Shown here in pieces: positions 26,065 through 34,432 of a stretch of DNA of 54,694 bases. Every line of letters begins with the position of its first letter. Position 1 is the first letter of the stretch. The stretch is from Thermoanaerobaculia bacterium (GTDB lineage Bacteria > Acidobacteriota > Thermoanaerobaculia > Gp7-AA8), in the NCBI GenBank assembly GCA_017883205.1, contig JADGNZ010000041.1, positions 1-54,694 of the forward strand. Reading direction: 5' to 3'. Both the position numbers and the translations under genes were made by a program. The notes under the pieces were generated by a model, which saw only the letters and a list, made by a program, of their open reading frames with translations, ran no database searches and was not told the origin of the DNA.

Positions 26065-26131
26065 AACCACAGAGACACAGAGATCGCAGAGATCAGAAAG
26101 GTTTCTCTGTGACCTCTGTGCCTCTGTGGTT
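26065..26131. repeat. Inverted repeat, AACCACAGAGACACAGAG family
   Basis: Left arm AACCACAGAGACACAGAG (26065 on) and right arm CTCTGTGCCTCTGTGGTT (to 26131) are reverse complements with few mismatches, close behind the PBP stop. It shares its words with 23174-23240. Confidence 0.85.
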
Positions 26132-26166
26132 AAGGGTTCTGCGCTTCACCGCCTCGTACCGGGGAT

Positions 26167-26195
26167 TTGACAAATAATCAGTGACCGCCTACATT
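26167..26195 (+). promoter_or_regulatory. Sigma70-type promoter of the riboswitch transcript
   Basis: TTGACA at 26167-26172 and TACATT at 26190-26195 are exactly 17 bp apart, giving a predicted RNA start near 26202, just before the SAM-sensing element. Confidence 0.8.
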
Positions 26196-26208
26196 CGCAG
26201 CTCGCTGG

Positions 26209-26256
26209 ATTGATTTGGGGTCGCTTGCAACCAGGGTAAAAAAAGCTAAATAGCCG
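26209..26256 (+). ncRNA. SAM-II-type riboswitch (SAM-V possible)
   Basis: The stretch has the core of the SAM-II class: TGATTTG, then CGCTTGCAACC, then an A-rich run and GCTAAA, in the order and spacing of that compact pseudoknot. SAM-V has a similar core, so the exact class is open. S-adenosylmethionine binding would fold the pseudoknot and reduce expression. Promoter upstream, terminator and a methionine-synthesis gene downstream all agree. Identification is from memory of the consensus, not from a covariance search. Confidence 0.78.
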
Positions 26257-26283
26257 GCAAGTTCGAATTCGTTCTTCGATTTG

Positions 26284-26315
26284 GCCCCACGTCGATTGCG
26301 GCGTGGGGCTTTTTT
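26284..26315 (+). terminator. Intrinsic terminator abutting the start codon
   Basis: An 11-bp stem (26284-26294 with 26299-26309; GCCCCACG core) with an ATTG loop and six T's at 26310-26315. The ATG of the next gene begins at 26316. It is the likely expression platform of the riboswitch. The 3' arm of the stem also occupies the place where a ribosome-binding site should be. Confidence 0.88.
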
Positions 26316-28181
26316 ATGCGCGACTTCATCCAGGCAATCGCAGACGAGCACGTCTATCTCTTCGACGGCGCCATGGGCACGATGCTCTACGCCAAGGGTG
26401 TCTTCATCAACAAGTGCTACGACGAGCTGAATCTCCGCAATCCGGAGATCGTGCTCGAAGTTCACAAGCAATACGTCCGCGCCGGCGCCGAGATCCTGGA
26501 GACGAACACCTACGGCGCGAACCGCATCAAGCTGCGCAGCTTCGGCATCGAGGACGACCTTCGCGAGATCAACGAGCGCGGTGCTGCCATCGCACGCCAG
26601 GCCGCCGGCGATTCCGTCTTCGTCGCGGGCGCTATCGGTCCTCTCGGAATCCGCATCGAGCCTTACGGGCCGACGTCACTCGACGAGGCGCGCGAGTACT
26701 TCCGCGAGCAGGCCGTTGCGTTGCGCGACGCCGGCGTCGACCTCTTCGTGCTCGAGACCATGTCGAACATCGCCGAGATCGAGCAGGGCATTCTGGCCAT
26801 CCGCGATATCTGCTCGCTTCCGATCGTGGCGCAGATGACGATCGGCAACGACGGCCGGACGATCTACGGCGACGTGCCGCGAACGATCGCCCAGCGTCTC
26901 GACGCCGCCGGAGCCGACGTCATCGGTCTCAACTGCTCGGTCGGGCCGGACGTCATGCTCGACGCCATCGAGGAGATCACCGCGGTCACGGCCAAGAAGA
27001 TCTCCGCGCAGCCGAACGCCGGCCTGCCGCGCGAAGTGAATGGACGGCAGATGTACATGGCCTCGCCCGACTACATGGCCAAGTACGCGAAGCGGCTCAT
27101 TCAGAAAGGCGTGAAGTTTCTCGGCGGCTGCTGCGGCACGACGCCGGAGCACATCAAGGTTATGGCCGATGCGGTCCGGCCGCTGTCGCCGCGCCGGTCG
27201 TTCGTCGTCATCGAGCACGATGCCGATGGAAAGAACAGCGAGTCGAAGACCGCCGTGCCGTTCGCCGAGCGCTCCAACTGGGGAAAGAAGATCGCCGCCG
27301 GCGAGTTCGTCACGACGATCGAGATCACGCCGCCGAAGGGACCGAACCCCGACAAGATGATCGATTCCGTTCACGCGATCCGGGAGGCGGGCGTCGATGC
27401 CGTCAACGTTCCCGACGGGCCGCGCGCGCAGAACCGCATGGGGGCGATCGCCGTGGCGGTCCTGCTCCAGCAGCGTGTCGGCATCGAGACCGTGCTTCAT
27501 TACTGCTGCCGCGACCGCAACCTCCTCGGCATGCATTCCGACATGCTCGGATGTGCGGCGCTCGGCTTGCGCAATCTGCTGCTCATCACCGGCGATCCTC
27601 CCAAGATGGGTCCGTATCCCGATGCCACCGCCGTGTTCGACATCGATTCGATCGGTCTCACGAACATGGCCAACCTGATGAATCACGGCCTCGACCTCGG
27701 CGGGAATCCCTTCGGCGAGCCGACGAAGTTCACGATCGGCGTCGGCGTCAATCCCGGCCATCTCGATCTCGATTACGAGCTGCGCCGCCTCGACTGGAAA
27801 GTGAAAGCCGGGGCCGAGTACGCCATCACGCAGCCGGTGTTCGATGCCGCCGTTCTGGAGAAGTTCCTGGAGCAGATTGAGGGCATGCATCTGCCGGTCA
27901 TCGCCGGAATCTGGCCGCTGCTCTCGTACCGCAACGCCCAGTTCATGAACAACGAAGTCCCGGGCGTTTCCGTGACCGATGAGGTGATGGAGCGGATGCG
28001 CATCGCCAGCGAGAAAAGCAAAGAGCACGGCATGCGCGAAGGCGTAGCCATTGCGCGCGAGACGCTCGAGCGCGTGCGCCACCGCGTGGCCGGCGTGCAG
28101 GTCTCTGCACCGCTTGGCCGTGTCGACCTGGCGTTGCAGGTATTCGAGGGATTGGTTGAAACGAGGGCGATCAGCTCCTAG
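26316..28181 (+). CDS. Homocysteine S-methyltransferase / methylenetetrahydrofolate reductase fusion
   Basis: 621 residues. Residues about 1-290 are a homocysteine methyltransferase with DGAMGTMLYAKG, the first zinc Cys in GLNCSVGP and the pair in GGCCGTTPEH. Residues about 320-615 are a MetF-type reductase (EITPPKGPN near the start of the barrel, CRDRN, ITGDPPKMG). The layout matches Bacillus YitJ: the reductase makes methyl-THF and the first domain moves a methyl group to homocysteine, giving methionine. The SAM riboswitch upstream supports a methionine role. A decayed second copy of its 3' end lies at 29957-30283. Confidence 0.93.
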   Translation: MRDFIQAIADEHVYLFDGAMGTMLYAKGVFINKCYDELNLRNPEIVLEVHKQYVRAGAEILETNTYGANRIKLRSFGIEDDLREINERGAAIARQAAGDSVFVAGAIGPLGIRIEPYGPTSLDEAREYFREQAVALRDAGVDLFVLETMSNIAEIEQGILAIRDICSLPIVAQMTIGNDGRTIYGDVPRTIAQRLDAAGADVIGLNCSVGPDVMLDAIEEITAVTAKKISAQPNAGLPREVNGRQMYMASPDYMAKYAKRLIQKGVKFLGGCCGTTPEHIKVMADAVRPLSPRRSFVVIEHDADGKNSESKTAVPFAERSNWGKKIAAGEFVTTIEITPPKGPNPDKMIDSVHAIREAGVDAVNVPDGPRAQNRMGAIAVAVLLQQRVGIETVLHYCCRDRNLLGMHSDMLGCAALGLRNLLLITGDPPKMGPYPDATAVFDIDSIGLTNMANLMNHGLDLGGNPFGEPTKFTIGVGVNPGHLDLDYELRRLDWKVKAGAEYAITQPVFDAAVLEKFLEQIEGMHLPVIAGIWPLLSYRNAQFMNNEVPGVSVTDEVMERMRIASEKSKEHGMREGVAIARETLERVRHRVAGVQVSAPLGRVDLALQVFEGLVETRAISS

Positions 28182-28526
28182 TGGTCGCCGTCGGAAGTTC
28201 CATTGCGCACCGTCTCTGACCGATCCGGAGCCGTTCCCCCCGGTCTCTGTGGAGGGGATGGTTGAGGCAGCGGGTCGCCGGCGTGAAGCATCGCGAGCAG
28301 GCTCATGGATCTCCGCCCCAGCACCGCGACGGCACAGTGCATGTCACGAAGGCCGACGCGGAACGCGACGAAGGAGATCACACCTGAGGAATGCCCAGGG
28401 ACGTTTCGCAGGTGCATACAGGCTGATCCCAGCAGCTGTCGGGGAAGGTGTGATCGCTTGCTCACAACGCCGCGTGATGACAGGCACTGTCGCGATGGCA
28501 GGTGATGCACCTACGATGACATTGAA
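28182..28526. other. 345-bp gap with no recognised gene
   Basis: The stretch between the MTHFR fusion and the histidine kinase has stops in all frames after short runs and no repeat family of the kind found elsewhere. It is probably the left flank of the segment that carries the kinase. Confidence 0.5.
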
Positions 28527-29951
28527 ATGCTCCCGAACCGAATTGTCGTGTTCGGCGTTACGACAATCGTCAGCCTTCTCGCCATCGGCTGGATCTCCGA
28601 TCGATCGACGCGTGTCGTGGCCCAATCGGTTGACTCGCTGAATCACACGCGTGAGGTACTTCTACAGGTGGACCAGCTTCGCGGCGCTCTCTCGGCAGCG
28701 GAGTCGAGCGCGCGCGGCTACGTGATCACCGGTGCCCCCAACTTCAGCCGCGATTTCGATCGAGCCGCCTGGTCGATGGGACGCCGGGCAGCACAATTGA
28801 GAACGCTCATTTCGATCGATGAACGAGAGCGAGCATCTTTCGCGGCACTCGAGGCGCTCATCGCCACTCGCCTCGACCTCCTCCGCACGCAGATCTCTCT
28901 CAAGAAGGGGCAGGCGGCACAATCGGAAATCGAGCTAAGCGTGGTGAAGGGAGTTGAAGTCAGCCGGGAGATCGACGGGATCCTCGAAGAGATCCGGTCC
29001 GAGGAACTGGGCCACTTTCGTTTGCAGGCATCTCACGCCGAAGCCGCTCAACGCTTCGCGATCTACGGGCCGGCCGTCATGTGTTTCATCGCTTTGATCA
29101 TGTTCGCAATGTTACTGCTTCAGGTCGCAGTTACCTTGAAACGCGAGCAGGCGATGCGTGACCAGCTACGGGTTGAGGCTCGCGAGGAACACGCGGGCCG
29201 GGAACGTGCGCAGGAATCCGATCAGATGAAAGAGCAATTGCTCGCGACGGTATCGCATGAGTTGCGAACGCCGCTGACATCGATCCTCGGCTGGTGCGGA
29301 TTGCTGAACGATGAAAGATCGCGCGGCAACCTGTTGGACGAAGGCCTCGCGAACATTGCCCAGGCGGCGCGCGTTCAGTCTCAATTGGTCGATGATCTGC
29401 TCGACGCATCACGTGTCATCGCCGGGCGGCTCCACCTATGCGTTGCGGAATGCGACCCGGTTGACATCGTCGACCAGGCGATCGCGGCAGTCGCGCCATC
29501 GGCGAAAGCGAAGGGCATCACGATACGCAGATTTGTGAGCGGCCACGTACAGACTCTCCTTGCAGACGCAACTCGCTTGGAGCAGATCATCTGGAATCTC
29601 CTTTCGAACGCCATCAAGTTCACGCCCCGCAATGGCTCGATCGGCGTTGCAATCCTCGACACGGGCTCGCAATTGGAAATCACCGTCACGGACAGCGGCT
29701 CAGGCATCGCCCCTGACTTGCTGCCGTACATCTTCGACCGATTCCGGCAGGGAGAAGCGACTGGGATGCGCAGCGGTGGCCTGGGGCTCGGACTCTCCAT
29801 CGTCAAGAGTCTGGTTGAACTTCATGGCGGAAGGGTTCGCGCGGAGAGCGCTGGCCTCGGTGAAGGCGCTACGTTCATCGTGGAGTTGCCACGTACGGCC
29901 ACGGGTCAATCGAAGAAGGCGGAAGTGGAGCAGGCCGTAGCTGCAGCTTGA
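28527..29951 (+). CDS. CHASE3-type sensor histidine kinase
   Basis: 474 residues. The first membrane segment is near 5-22. A CHASE3-like helical sensor (about 30-185, with RGALSAAESSARGYVITG) follows, then a second membrane segment near 187-207. Next come a coiled linker, HisKA with the phospho-acceptor His in SHELRTPLTSILGW, and an HATPase domain (NLLSNAIKFTP, SGSGIAPDLLPYIFDRF, GGLGLGLSIVKSLV). It senses something in the periplasm and phosphorylates a response regulator that is not in the window. GC content looks lower than in the flanks, and copies of the MTHFR 3' end bracket it, which suggests insertion. Confidence 0.92.
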   Translation: MLPNRIVVFGVTTIVSLLAIGWISDRSTRVVAQSVDSLNHTREVLLQVDQLRGALSAAESSARGYVITGAPNFSRDFDRAAWSMGRRAAQLRTLISIDERERASFAALEALIATRLDLLRTQISLKKGQAAQSEIELSVVKGVEVSREIDGILEEIRSEELGHFRLQASHAEAAQRFAIYGPAVMCFIALIMFAMLLLQVAVTLKREQAMRDQLRVEAREEHAGRERAQESDQMKEQLLATVSHELRTPLTSILGWCGLLNDERSRGNLLDEGLANIAQAARVQSQLVDDLLDASRVIAGRLHLCVAECDPVDIVDQAIAAVAPSAKAKGITIRRFVSGHVQTLLADATRLEQIIWNLLSNAIKFTPRNGSIGVAILDTGSQLEITVTDSGSGIAPDLLPYIFDRFRQGEATGMRSGGLGLGLSIVKSLVELHGGRVRAESAGLGEGATFIVELPRTATGQSKKAEVEQAVAAA

Positions 29952-29956
29952 GCTAG

Positions 29957-30283
29957 CCCGATGCCACCGCCGTGTTCGATATCGATTCGATCGGCCTCAC
30001 GAACATGGCCAACCTGATGAATCACGGCCTCCGGAACGCGCAGTTCATGAACAACGAAGTCCCCGGCGTTTCCGTGACCGATGAAGTGATGGAGCGGATG
30101 CGCATCGCCAGCGAGAAAAGTAAGGAGCACGGCCTGCGCGAAGGCGTCACCATCGCGCGCGAGACGCTGGAGCGCGTGCGCCACCGCGTGGCCGGCGTGC
30201 AGGTCTCAGCGCCGCTTGGCCGGGTCGACCTGGCGTTGCAGGTATTCGAGGGATTGGTTGAAACGAGGGCGATCAGCTCGTAA
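29957..30283 (+). pseudogene. Partial second copy of the MTHFR 3' end
   Basis: The sequence matches the fusion gene from 27618 on, but 237 bp (27693-27929 in the intact copy, 79 codons) are missing in frame. Most differences between the copies are at third codon positions and silent; only two amino-acid changes were seen (Met to Leu, Ala to Thr). The barrel core is absent, so no activity is expected even though the frame stays open from a GTG at 29972. The pattern suggests a diverged homologue brought in by recombination, not a recent tandem copy. Confidence 0.88.
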
Positions 30284-30323
30284 CAAGGGCTGCCCGCTAT
30301 CGGCTCTGCGTCAGCCGGTCGCC

Positions 30324-30337
30324 GTTCCACGTGGAAA
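30324..30337. promoter_or_regulatory. parS-like palindrome
   Basis: TTCCACGTGGAA (30325-30336) is a perfect 12-bp palindrome and, with one flanking base, matches 13 of 16 positions of the ParB-binding site TGTTCCACGTGGAACA as I remember it. A single site outside any gene is weak evidence. It is the only CCACGTGG that I saw in the window. Confidence 0.35.
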
Positions 30338-30364
30338 GTCACCGGGCTAGCTTTTGCCAGACTC

Positions 30365-30554
30365 AAAGTCTTTCGCGAGAGAGCCGGAGTCTTTCGCATG
30401 AGACCCGGAGTCCTTCGCAAAAGACCCGGGAGTCCTTCGCATGAGACTCGGAGTCCTTCGCATGAGACTCGGAGTCCTTCGCATAAGACTCGGAGTCCTT
30501 CGCATGAGACTCGGAGTCCTTCGCATGAGACTCGGAGTTGATTGCATGACACTC
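30365..30554. repeat. Nine-unit tandem repeat of 21 bp
   Basis: Units of the form GGAGTCCTTCGCATGAGACTC run from 30365 to 30554. Units 4, 5, 7 and 8 are identical; units 1-3, 6 and 9 diverge, and one extra G lies between units 3 and 4. Each unit is itself a small dyad (GAGTC...GACTC). Because 21 is a multiple of three, the array looks like a heptapeptide ORF on either strand, but no start signal or domain supports coding. The remaining parts of the 400-bp gap 30284-30681 hold the parS-like site and nothing else recognised. Confidence 0.92.
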
Positions 30555-30681
30555 ACATCAAGAGAGAGTGTAAGTCCCGACCGTTTCTCGAGCACCCCTT
30601 TTGCAAGGCGCGGCTGGTTGAACTAATAGCGAGAGGAGGTTCGGGAATGCGCCACCGGGAACCTAACGCAAGGATCAGCGC

Positions 30682-31134
30682 TCAGTTCCCGCCCGCCGGG
30701 CTGATGTTCTGCATGCTGATCTTCTGGAACTTCTTCCCGGCCGCGTCGAGCTCCACCGTCGCCCGGATCGTCACCGGGCCGTTCGCGCCGGATGCGGCCG
30801 GATTGACGACGTATGCGGGCGCCCAGAAGTCGACCGACTTGCTCTCTTTCGGAGCAATCGTCACATCGAAGCCCTGCGAGTGTGCGGGCAGGTCGTAGGC
30901 TCCGCCCCCGATTGATTGCACGCTCACGCGGTCAAGGTGAATGGGCGCGTCCGTGGGGTTTCTCACTTCGACCCCGTAGTGCACCGACACCGGACCCGTG
31001 TCGCTCCTCATCCCCTCGGCCACACGGGAGAGCTGCACGAGCGTGATTTCCGGTTCGATCGAAGAGGTCGCGTCGCTGCTTGCACAGCCGGCTGCGAACG
31101 ACAGGAGCGCGGTCATCATCAGTAGATTTCGCAT
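30682..31134 (-). CDS. Hypothetical lipoprotein
   Basis: 150 residues. Signal peptide MRNLLMMTALLSFAAGC with lipobox FAAGC, so the mature protein starts at Cys17. The rest looks like a single beta-sandwich: VHYGVEVRNPTDAPIHLDRV and GPVTIRATVELDAAG. The start is ATG 31134 with GGAGA 8 nt upstream; an in-frame TTG lies 12 nt earlier. Its ribosome site begins directly after the U-tract of the terminator of the upstream gene. Function unknown; probably outer membrane. Confidence 0.75.
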   Translation of the reverse strand: MRNLLMMTALLSFAAGCASSDATSSIEPEITLVQLSRVAEGMRSDTGPVSVHYGVEVRNPTDAPIHLDRVSVQSIGGGAYDLPAHSQGFDVTIAPKESKSVDFWAPAYVVNPAASGANGPVTIRATVELDAAGKKFQKISMQNISPAGGN

Positions 31135-31144
31135 GATGGTCTCC

Positions 31145-31176
31145 AAAAAAAATGCGGGGAGCGTTTCCGCCCCCCG
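31145..31176 (-). terminator. Intrinsic terminator of the TPR gene
   Basis: On the minus strand a 9-bp stem with GAAA tetraloop (31155-31163 with 31168-31176) is followed by eight U residues (31145-31152), 33 nt after the TPR stop. Confidence 0.92.
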
Positions 31177-31208
31177 TCATCATCTAACAATCGAGCTGTC
31201 GGGTTGTT

Positions 31209-32219
31209 TCACTTCACGTAATTCAGCATCTCTTTGGCGGTGGCGGCCTCTTCCCCATACTTTTTCGTTCTCGAGATGCAGGTGGTGGTATCGCCTTCAC
31301 TCTTGCACTTCGTCTCGATCTCAGTCGCCGTACCTATCGGGCCAATGAGATCAATGAACTTCTGGAGATTTGCCTTCGCCTCGGCATTCTTCTGAAGTCG
31401 AACATCGACCATTCCAAGCTCGTAGTATGCCTGCTCGAACTTGTCATTCGCGGCGATGGCGCCTTTGAGCAGCGGTTCAGCTTCCGCATCCTTGCCGCTG
31501 TTGATGAGTTTGGCGGCGTCGTTGAACATCGCCGTCGCGTCGGCCGGCAGTTTCTTGCGGTACTCGGCGGCTTTCGTCTTGTCGCCCTTCGCGGTGTACG
31601 ACTCAGCCAGCACCGAGAAGAGATCCTGATTGTCGTTGTCGACTTCGAGAGCCTTGTTCGCGCGGTCGATGGCCTTGTCGTAGTTCTTGGTGCGCAGATA
31701 GAGCCTGGCGAGGGCTTCGTAGCCGGCGGTCAGATCAGGCTTGGCCGCGACCGCCTCTTCCAGCTTGGCGATTGCCTCCGGCAGTTTGCCCGCGTTAGCC
31801 AGCTCCGCGCCCTGGTTGTACGCGAGGACGGCAGGATCGACTTTGGCTGGGGGCGCATCCTTTGCTCCGCCCGCGGCCGTTCCGCCAGCAGCGAGCATCA
31901 CGTCACGAGTGTTGATGTCGCCGAGGGAGAACTTGACTTGCTGCTGCTCGATGGGAGAGTAACCGGGAGCGGAATAGGTGACTTTGTACAGGAGCGTACC
32001 GTCGAGCACGATGAAACGGTAGACGCCGTCTTTGTCGGTCTTGTACTGCGCGTGAAAGCTGTGTCCGGTTACCGCGTCGAGAGTGATGACTACGTTCTCG
32101 ATCGGTTTATGAGTGGCTGCATCGGTGACTTTCCCCTGAACGCGCGCTTCGCCGAGGGCGAACGCGTTACCGGCCACGACGATGAGCGCCAGCGCACACA
32201 GCACGAATGTCTTACGCAT
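31209..32219 (-). CDS. Exported protein with carboxypeptidase-like regulatory and TPR domains
   Basis: 336 residues from ATG 32219 (ribosome site AGGAG). Signal peptide MRKTFVLCALALIVVAGNAFA. Residues about 24-110 form a carboxypeptidase regulatory-like beta sandwich (VQGKVTDAATHKPIENVVI, YRFIVLDGTLLYKVTY). Residues about 135-320 contain TPR units such as AGYEALARLYLRTKNYDKAI and NQDLFSVLAESYTAKGDKTK. A similar layout occurs in periplasmic scaffold proteins of Acidobacteriota. Role unknown. An in-frame extension upstream lacks a ribosome site and would place the signal peptide inside the protein. Confidence 0.85.
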   Translation of the reverse strand: MRKTFVLCALALIVVAGNAFALGEARVQGKVTDAATHKPIENVVITLDAVTGHSFHAQYKTDKDGVYRFIVLDGTLLYKVTYSAPGYSPIEQQQVKFSLGDINTRDVMLAAGGTAAGGAKDAPPAKVDPAVLAYNQGAELANAGKLPEAIAKLEEAVAAKPDLTAGYEALARLYLRTKNYDKAIDRANKALEVDNDNQDLFSVLAESYTAKGDKTKAAEYRKKLPADATAMFNDAAKLINSGKDAEAEPLLKGAIAANDKFEQAYYELGMVDVRLQKNAEAKANLQKFIDLIGPIGTATEIETKCKSEGDTTTCISRTKKYGEEAATAKEMLNYVK

Positions 32220-32389
32220 TTGCTTCTCCTGTCGGTTGAATGTTCGTCGCAAGTTAACGCCCCGGTCCAGCCTCCGATTTCCGGTTTGCGGCCGGGTGGT
32301 ATTCCCGTTAGGTATCAGGATGACACACGCGTGTAGGTGACCGTTGTTTGAACGATGCACCCTCGATCGTGCGCTGAATCACACGCGCG

Positions 32390-34384
32390 TTACTCGATCG
32401 TGAGATAGGTCTGATCCTTGAGTCCGCGCTCGAACTCCTGGAGCAGGCGCATGCCTTCATTCGGGCGGACGATGTCCTGCTTGATGGCAGCGTCGATCTG
32501 CGCCTTCATCCGTTTCTCGAGATCGCGCCAGTCGTACTGGGTCATCGCAAGTACTTCGCCGATCGTCTGGCCGGGGATCTCTTCCTCGATGTAGAAGCCG
32601 CTCTCTTCATCGGCGTCGAGGAAGACATGTACTTCGTTGACGCGGCCGAAGAGGTTGTGGATGTCGCCCATGATGTCCTGGTAGGCGCCGGTGAGAAAGA
32701 TGCCGAGGTAGTAGGGGGAGCCGTCGCGCAACTCGTGGAGGGGAAGCGTCTCCCGGACGTCGTTGCGGTCGATGTACTTCGACACTTTGCCATCCGAGTC
32801 GCAGGTGATGTCGACAAGCGTCGATTCGAGCTGCGGCCGTTCGTTGAGGCGATGAATCGGAACGATCGGAAAGAGCTGTCCCAGTGCCCAATGATCCAGC
32901 AGCGATTGGAAGACGGAGAAGTTGCAGATGTGCTGATCGGCCAGCTCGATGTTGAGCGTGCGCAGATCCTCCGGCACTTCTTCGGGATCCATGTGCCGGA
33001 TGATGCTCTGCAGTTTCTCGGCGATCTCCCAGTAAAGGGTCTCGATGCGCGCCTTGACGTCGAGCGTCAGGAGGCCGAGCTCGAACATCTGCTGCGACTG
33101 CTCCTTGATCTGCTGCAGGTCGTGCCATGCCTCGTTCACGTTCTCGTCGCTCAGGCTCTGATCGATGTCGAGGATCTCGCGCGTCAGCTTGTGGTCAGTT
33201 GACTGCACGGTGCGCGGCTCCAGCGGCGTCTTCTCGATGGCCCCGAACGCCTGCACGACGAGCACGGAGTGATGCGCGACGATGGCGCGGCCGGACTCCG
33301 AAACGATGTTCGGATGCGGCACTTTCTCGTCGTCGCAGACATCCATGATGTTGTAGACGATGTCGCTCGCGTACTCTTCGAGCGTGTAGTTCATCGACGA
33401 GTGGAACTCCGAGCGCGAGCCGTCGTAGTCGATGGCCAGTCCGCCGCCGACGTCGAGGTACTCGAGCGGATGCCCGAGCTTGTGGAGCTTGGCGTAGTAC
33501 ATGGCCGCTTCGCGAACGGCGCGTTTGATCGTGAGGATGTCCGGAATCTGTGAGCCGATGTGGAAGTGGAGCAGCTTGAACGCTGACTCCATCTTCGCCT
33601 CGCGGAGAATGTCGATGGCTTCGAGAATCTCAGCAGTCGACAACCCGAACTTGGCGTGCTCGCCGCCCGAGGTGGCCCACTTGCCTTTGCCTTTCGAGAG
33701 CAGACGGACGCGCATCCCGATCCATGGCTCAACACCCATGTCCGCGGCGATGCGCGTGATTGCCCGTACTTCCGACAACTTCTCGGCGATCAGAATGACT
33801 TTCTTGCCGAGCTTGCGGCCAAGAAGTGCCATGCGGATGAAGGTCGTGTCTTTGTAGCCGTTGCAGACGAGCAGCGACTCGGGATCACTGTGAATGGCCA
33901 GGCCCGCGAACATCTCCGGCTTGGAGCCAACTTCGAGGCCGTAGTTGAACGGCCGGCCGGCGTCGAGGATCTCTTCGACGACTTCGCGCAACTGGTTGAC
34001 CTTGATCGGGAAGACGCCGCGATAGCTGCCGCGGTACTGATGCTCGGTGATCGCGCTGTTGAAGGCGTTGTTGAGCGTTTCGACGCGGTGCCGCAGCAGG
34101 TCCTGAAAACGGATCAGCAGCGGAGTGTTCAGGTTCAGCACCTGCGCCTCGCGCAAGACATCGATGATCGGCACCGCGATGCCGCTTTCCTGCAGCGGCG
34201 CGACGGTGAGATCGCCGGCCGGATTCACATCGAAATAGCCGGTCCCCCAGCGGTCGATCATGTACAACGACGATGCGTCGTCCACCGTCCACGGGGCCCG
34301 CTCGTCGAACTGTTCGAGTTGTGCTTCCATCGCGCGGAAGGATAGACCATCGCGAGGCGCGCCGTATTGCGCAATCGCCGTCAT
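32390..34384 (-). CDS. speA: Biosynthetic arginine decarboxylase
   Basis: 664 residues, about the length of E. coli SpeA. PLP-binding Lys lies in GVFPIKVNQ. WTVDDASSLYMIDRWGTGYF at the start, the catalytic region HFHIGSQIPD, LDVGGGLAIDYDG and SESGRAIVAHHS are family signatures. It decarboxylates arginine to agmatine, the first step to putrescine and spermidine, in the cytoplasm. The start at 34384 is not certain: a second ATG at 34330 (MEAQLEQF) lies closer to the conserved WTVDD block. No speB-type hydrolase adjoins it. Confidence 0.93.
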   Translation of the reverse strand: MTAIAQYGAPRDGLSFRAMEAQLEQFDERAPWTVDDASSLYMIDRWGTGYFDVNPAGDLTVAPLQESGIAVPIIDVLREAQVLNLNTPLLIRFQDLLRHRVETLNNAFNSAITEHQYRGSYRGVFPIKVNQLREVVEEILDAGRPFNYGLEVGSKPEMFAGLAIHSDPESLLVCNGYKDTTFIRMALLGRKLGKKVILIAEKLSEVRAITRIAADMGVEPWIGMRVRLLSKGKGKWATSGGEHAKFGLSTAEILEAIDILREAKMESAFKLLHFHIGSQIPDILTIKRAVREAAMYYAKLHKLGHPLEYLDVGGGLAIDYDGSRSEFHSSMNYTLEEYASDIVYNIMDVCDDEKVPHPNIVSESGRAIVAHHSVLVVQAFGAIEKTPLEPRTVQSTDHKLTREILDIDQSLSDENVNEAWHDLQQIKEQSQQMFELGLLTLDVKARIETLYWEIAEKLQSIIRHMDPEEVPEDLRTLNIELADQHICNFSVFQSLLDHWALGQLFPIVPIHRLNERPQLESTLVDITCDSDGKVSKYIDRNDVRETLPLHELRDGSPYYLGIFLTGAYQDIMGDIHNLFGRVNEVHVFLDADEESGFYIEEEIPGQTIGEVLAMTQYDWRDLEKRMKAQIDAAIKQDIVRPNEGMRLLQEFERGLKDQTYLTIE

Positions 34385-34432
34385 CGTTTTCGCTGACAGG
34401 AACTTCTTCGTGGCACTCAGATCGAAACGCGA

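Noticed and set aside
26209-26256. SAM-I (S-box) riboswitch
   Set aside because: The element is far too short for the four-way junction of SAM-I and has the compact SAM-II/V core instead.
29972-30283. A functional small MTHFR-like protein
   Set aside because: The barrel core is missing, and it has no ribosome site of its own; it is best read as a remnant.
30365-30554. CRISPR array
   Set aside because: Units are head-to-tail with no unique spacers, and no cas genes are present.
30347-30595. Heptapeptide-repeat ORF (MRRTPSL units)
   Set aside because: A by-product of a 21-bp tandem repeat; similar frames exist on both strands and no start signal is seen.
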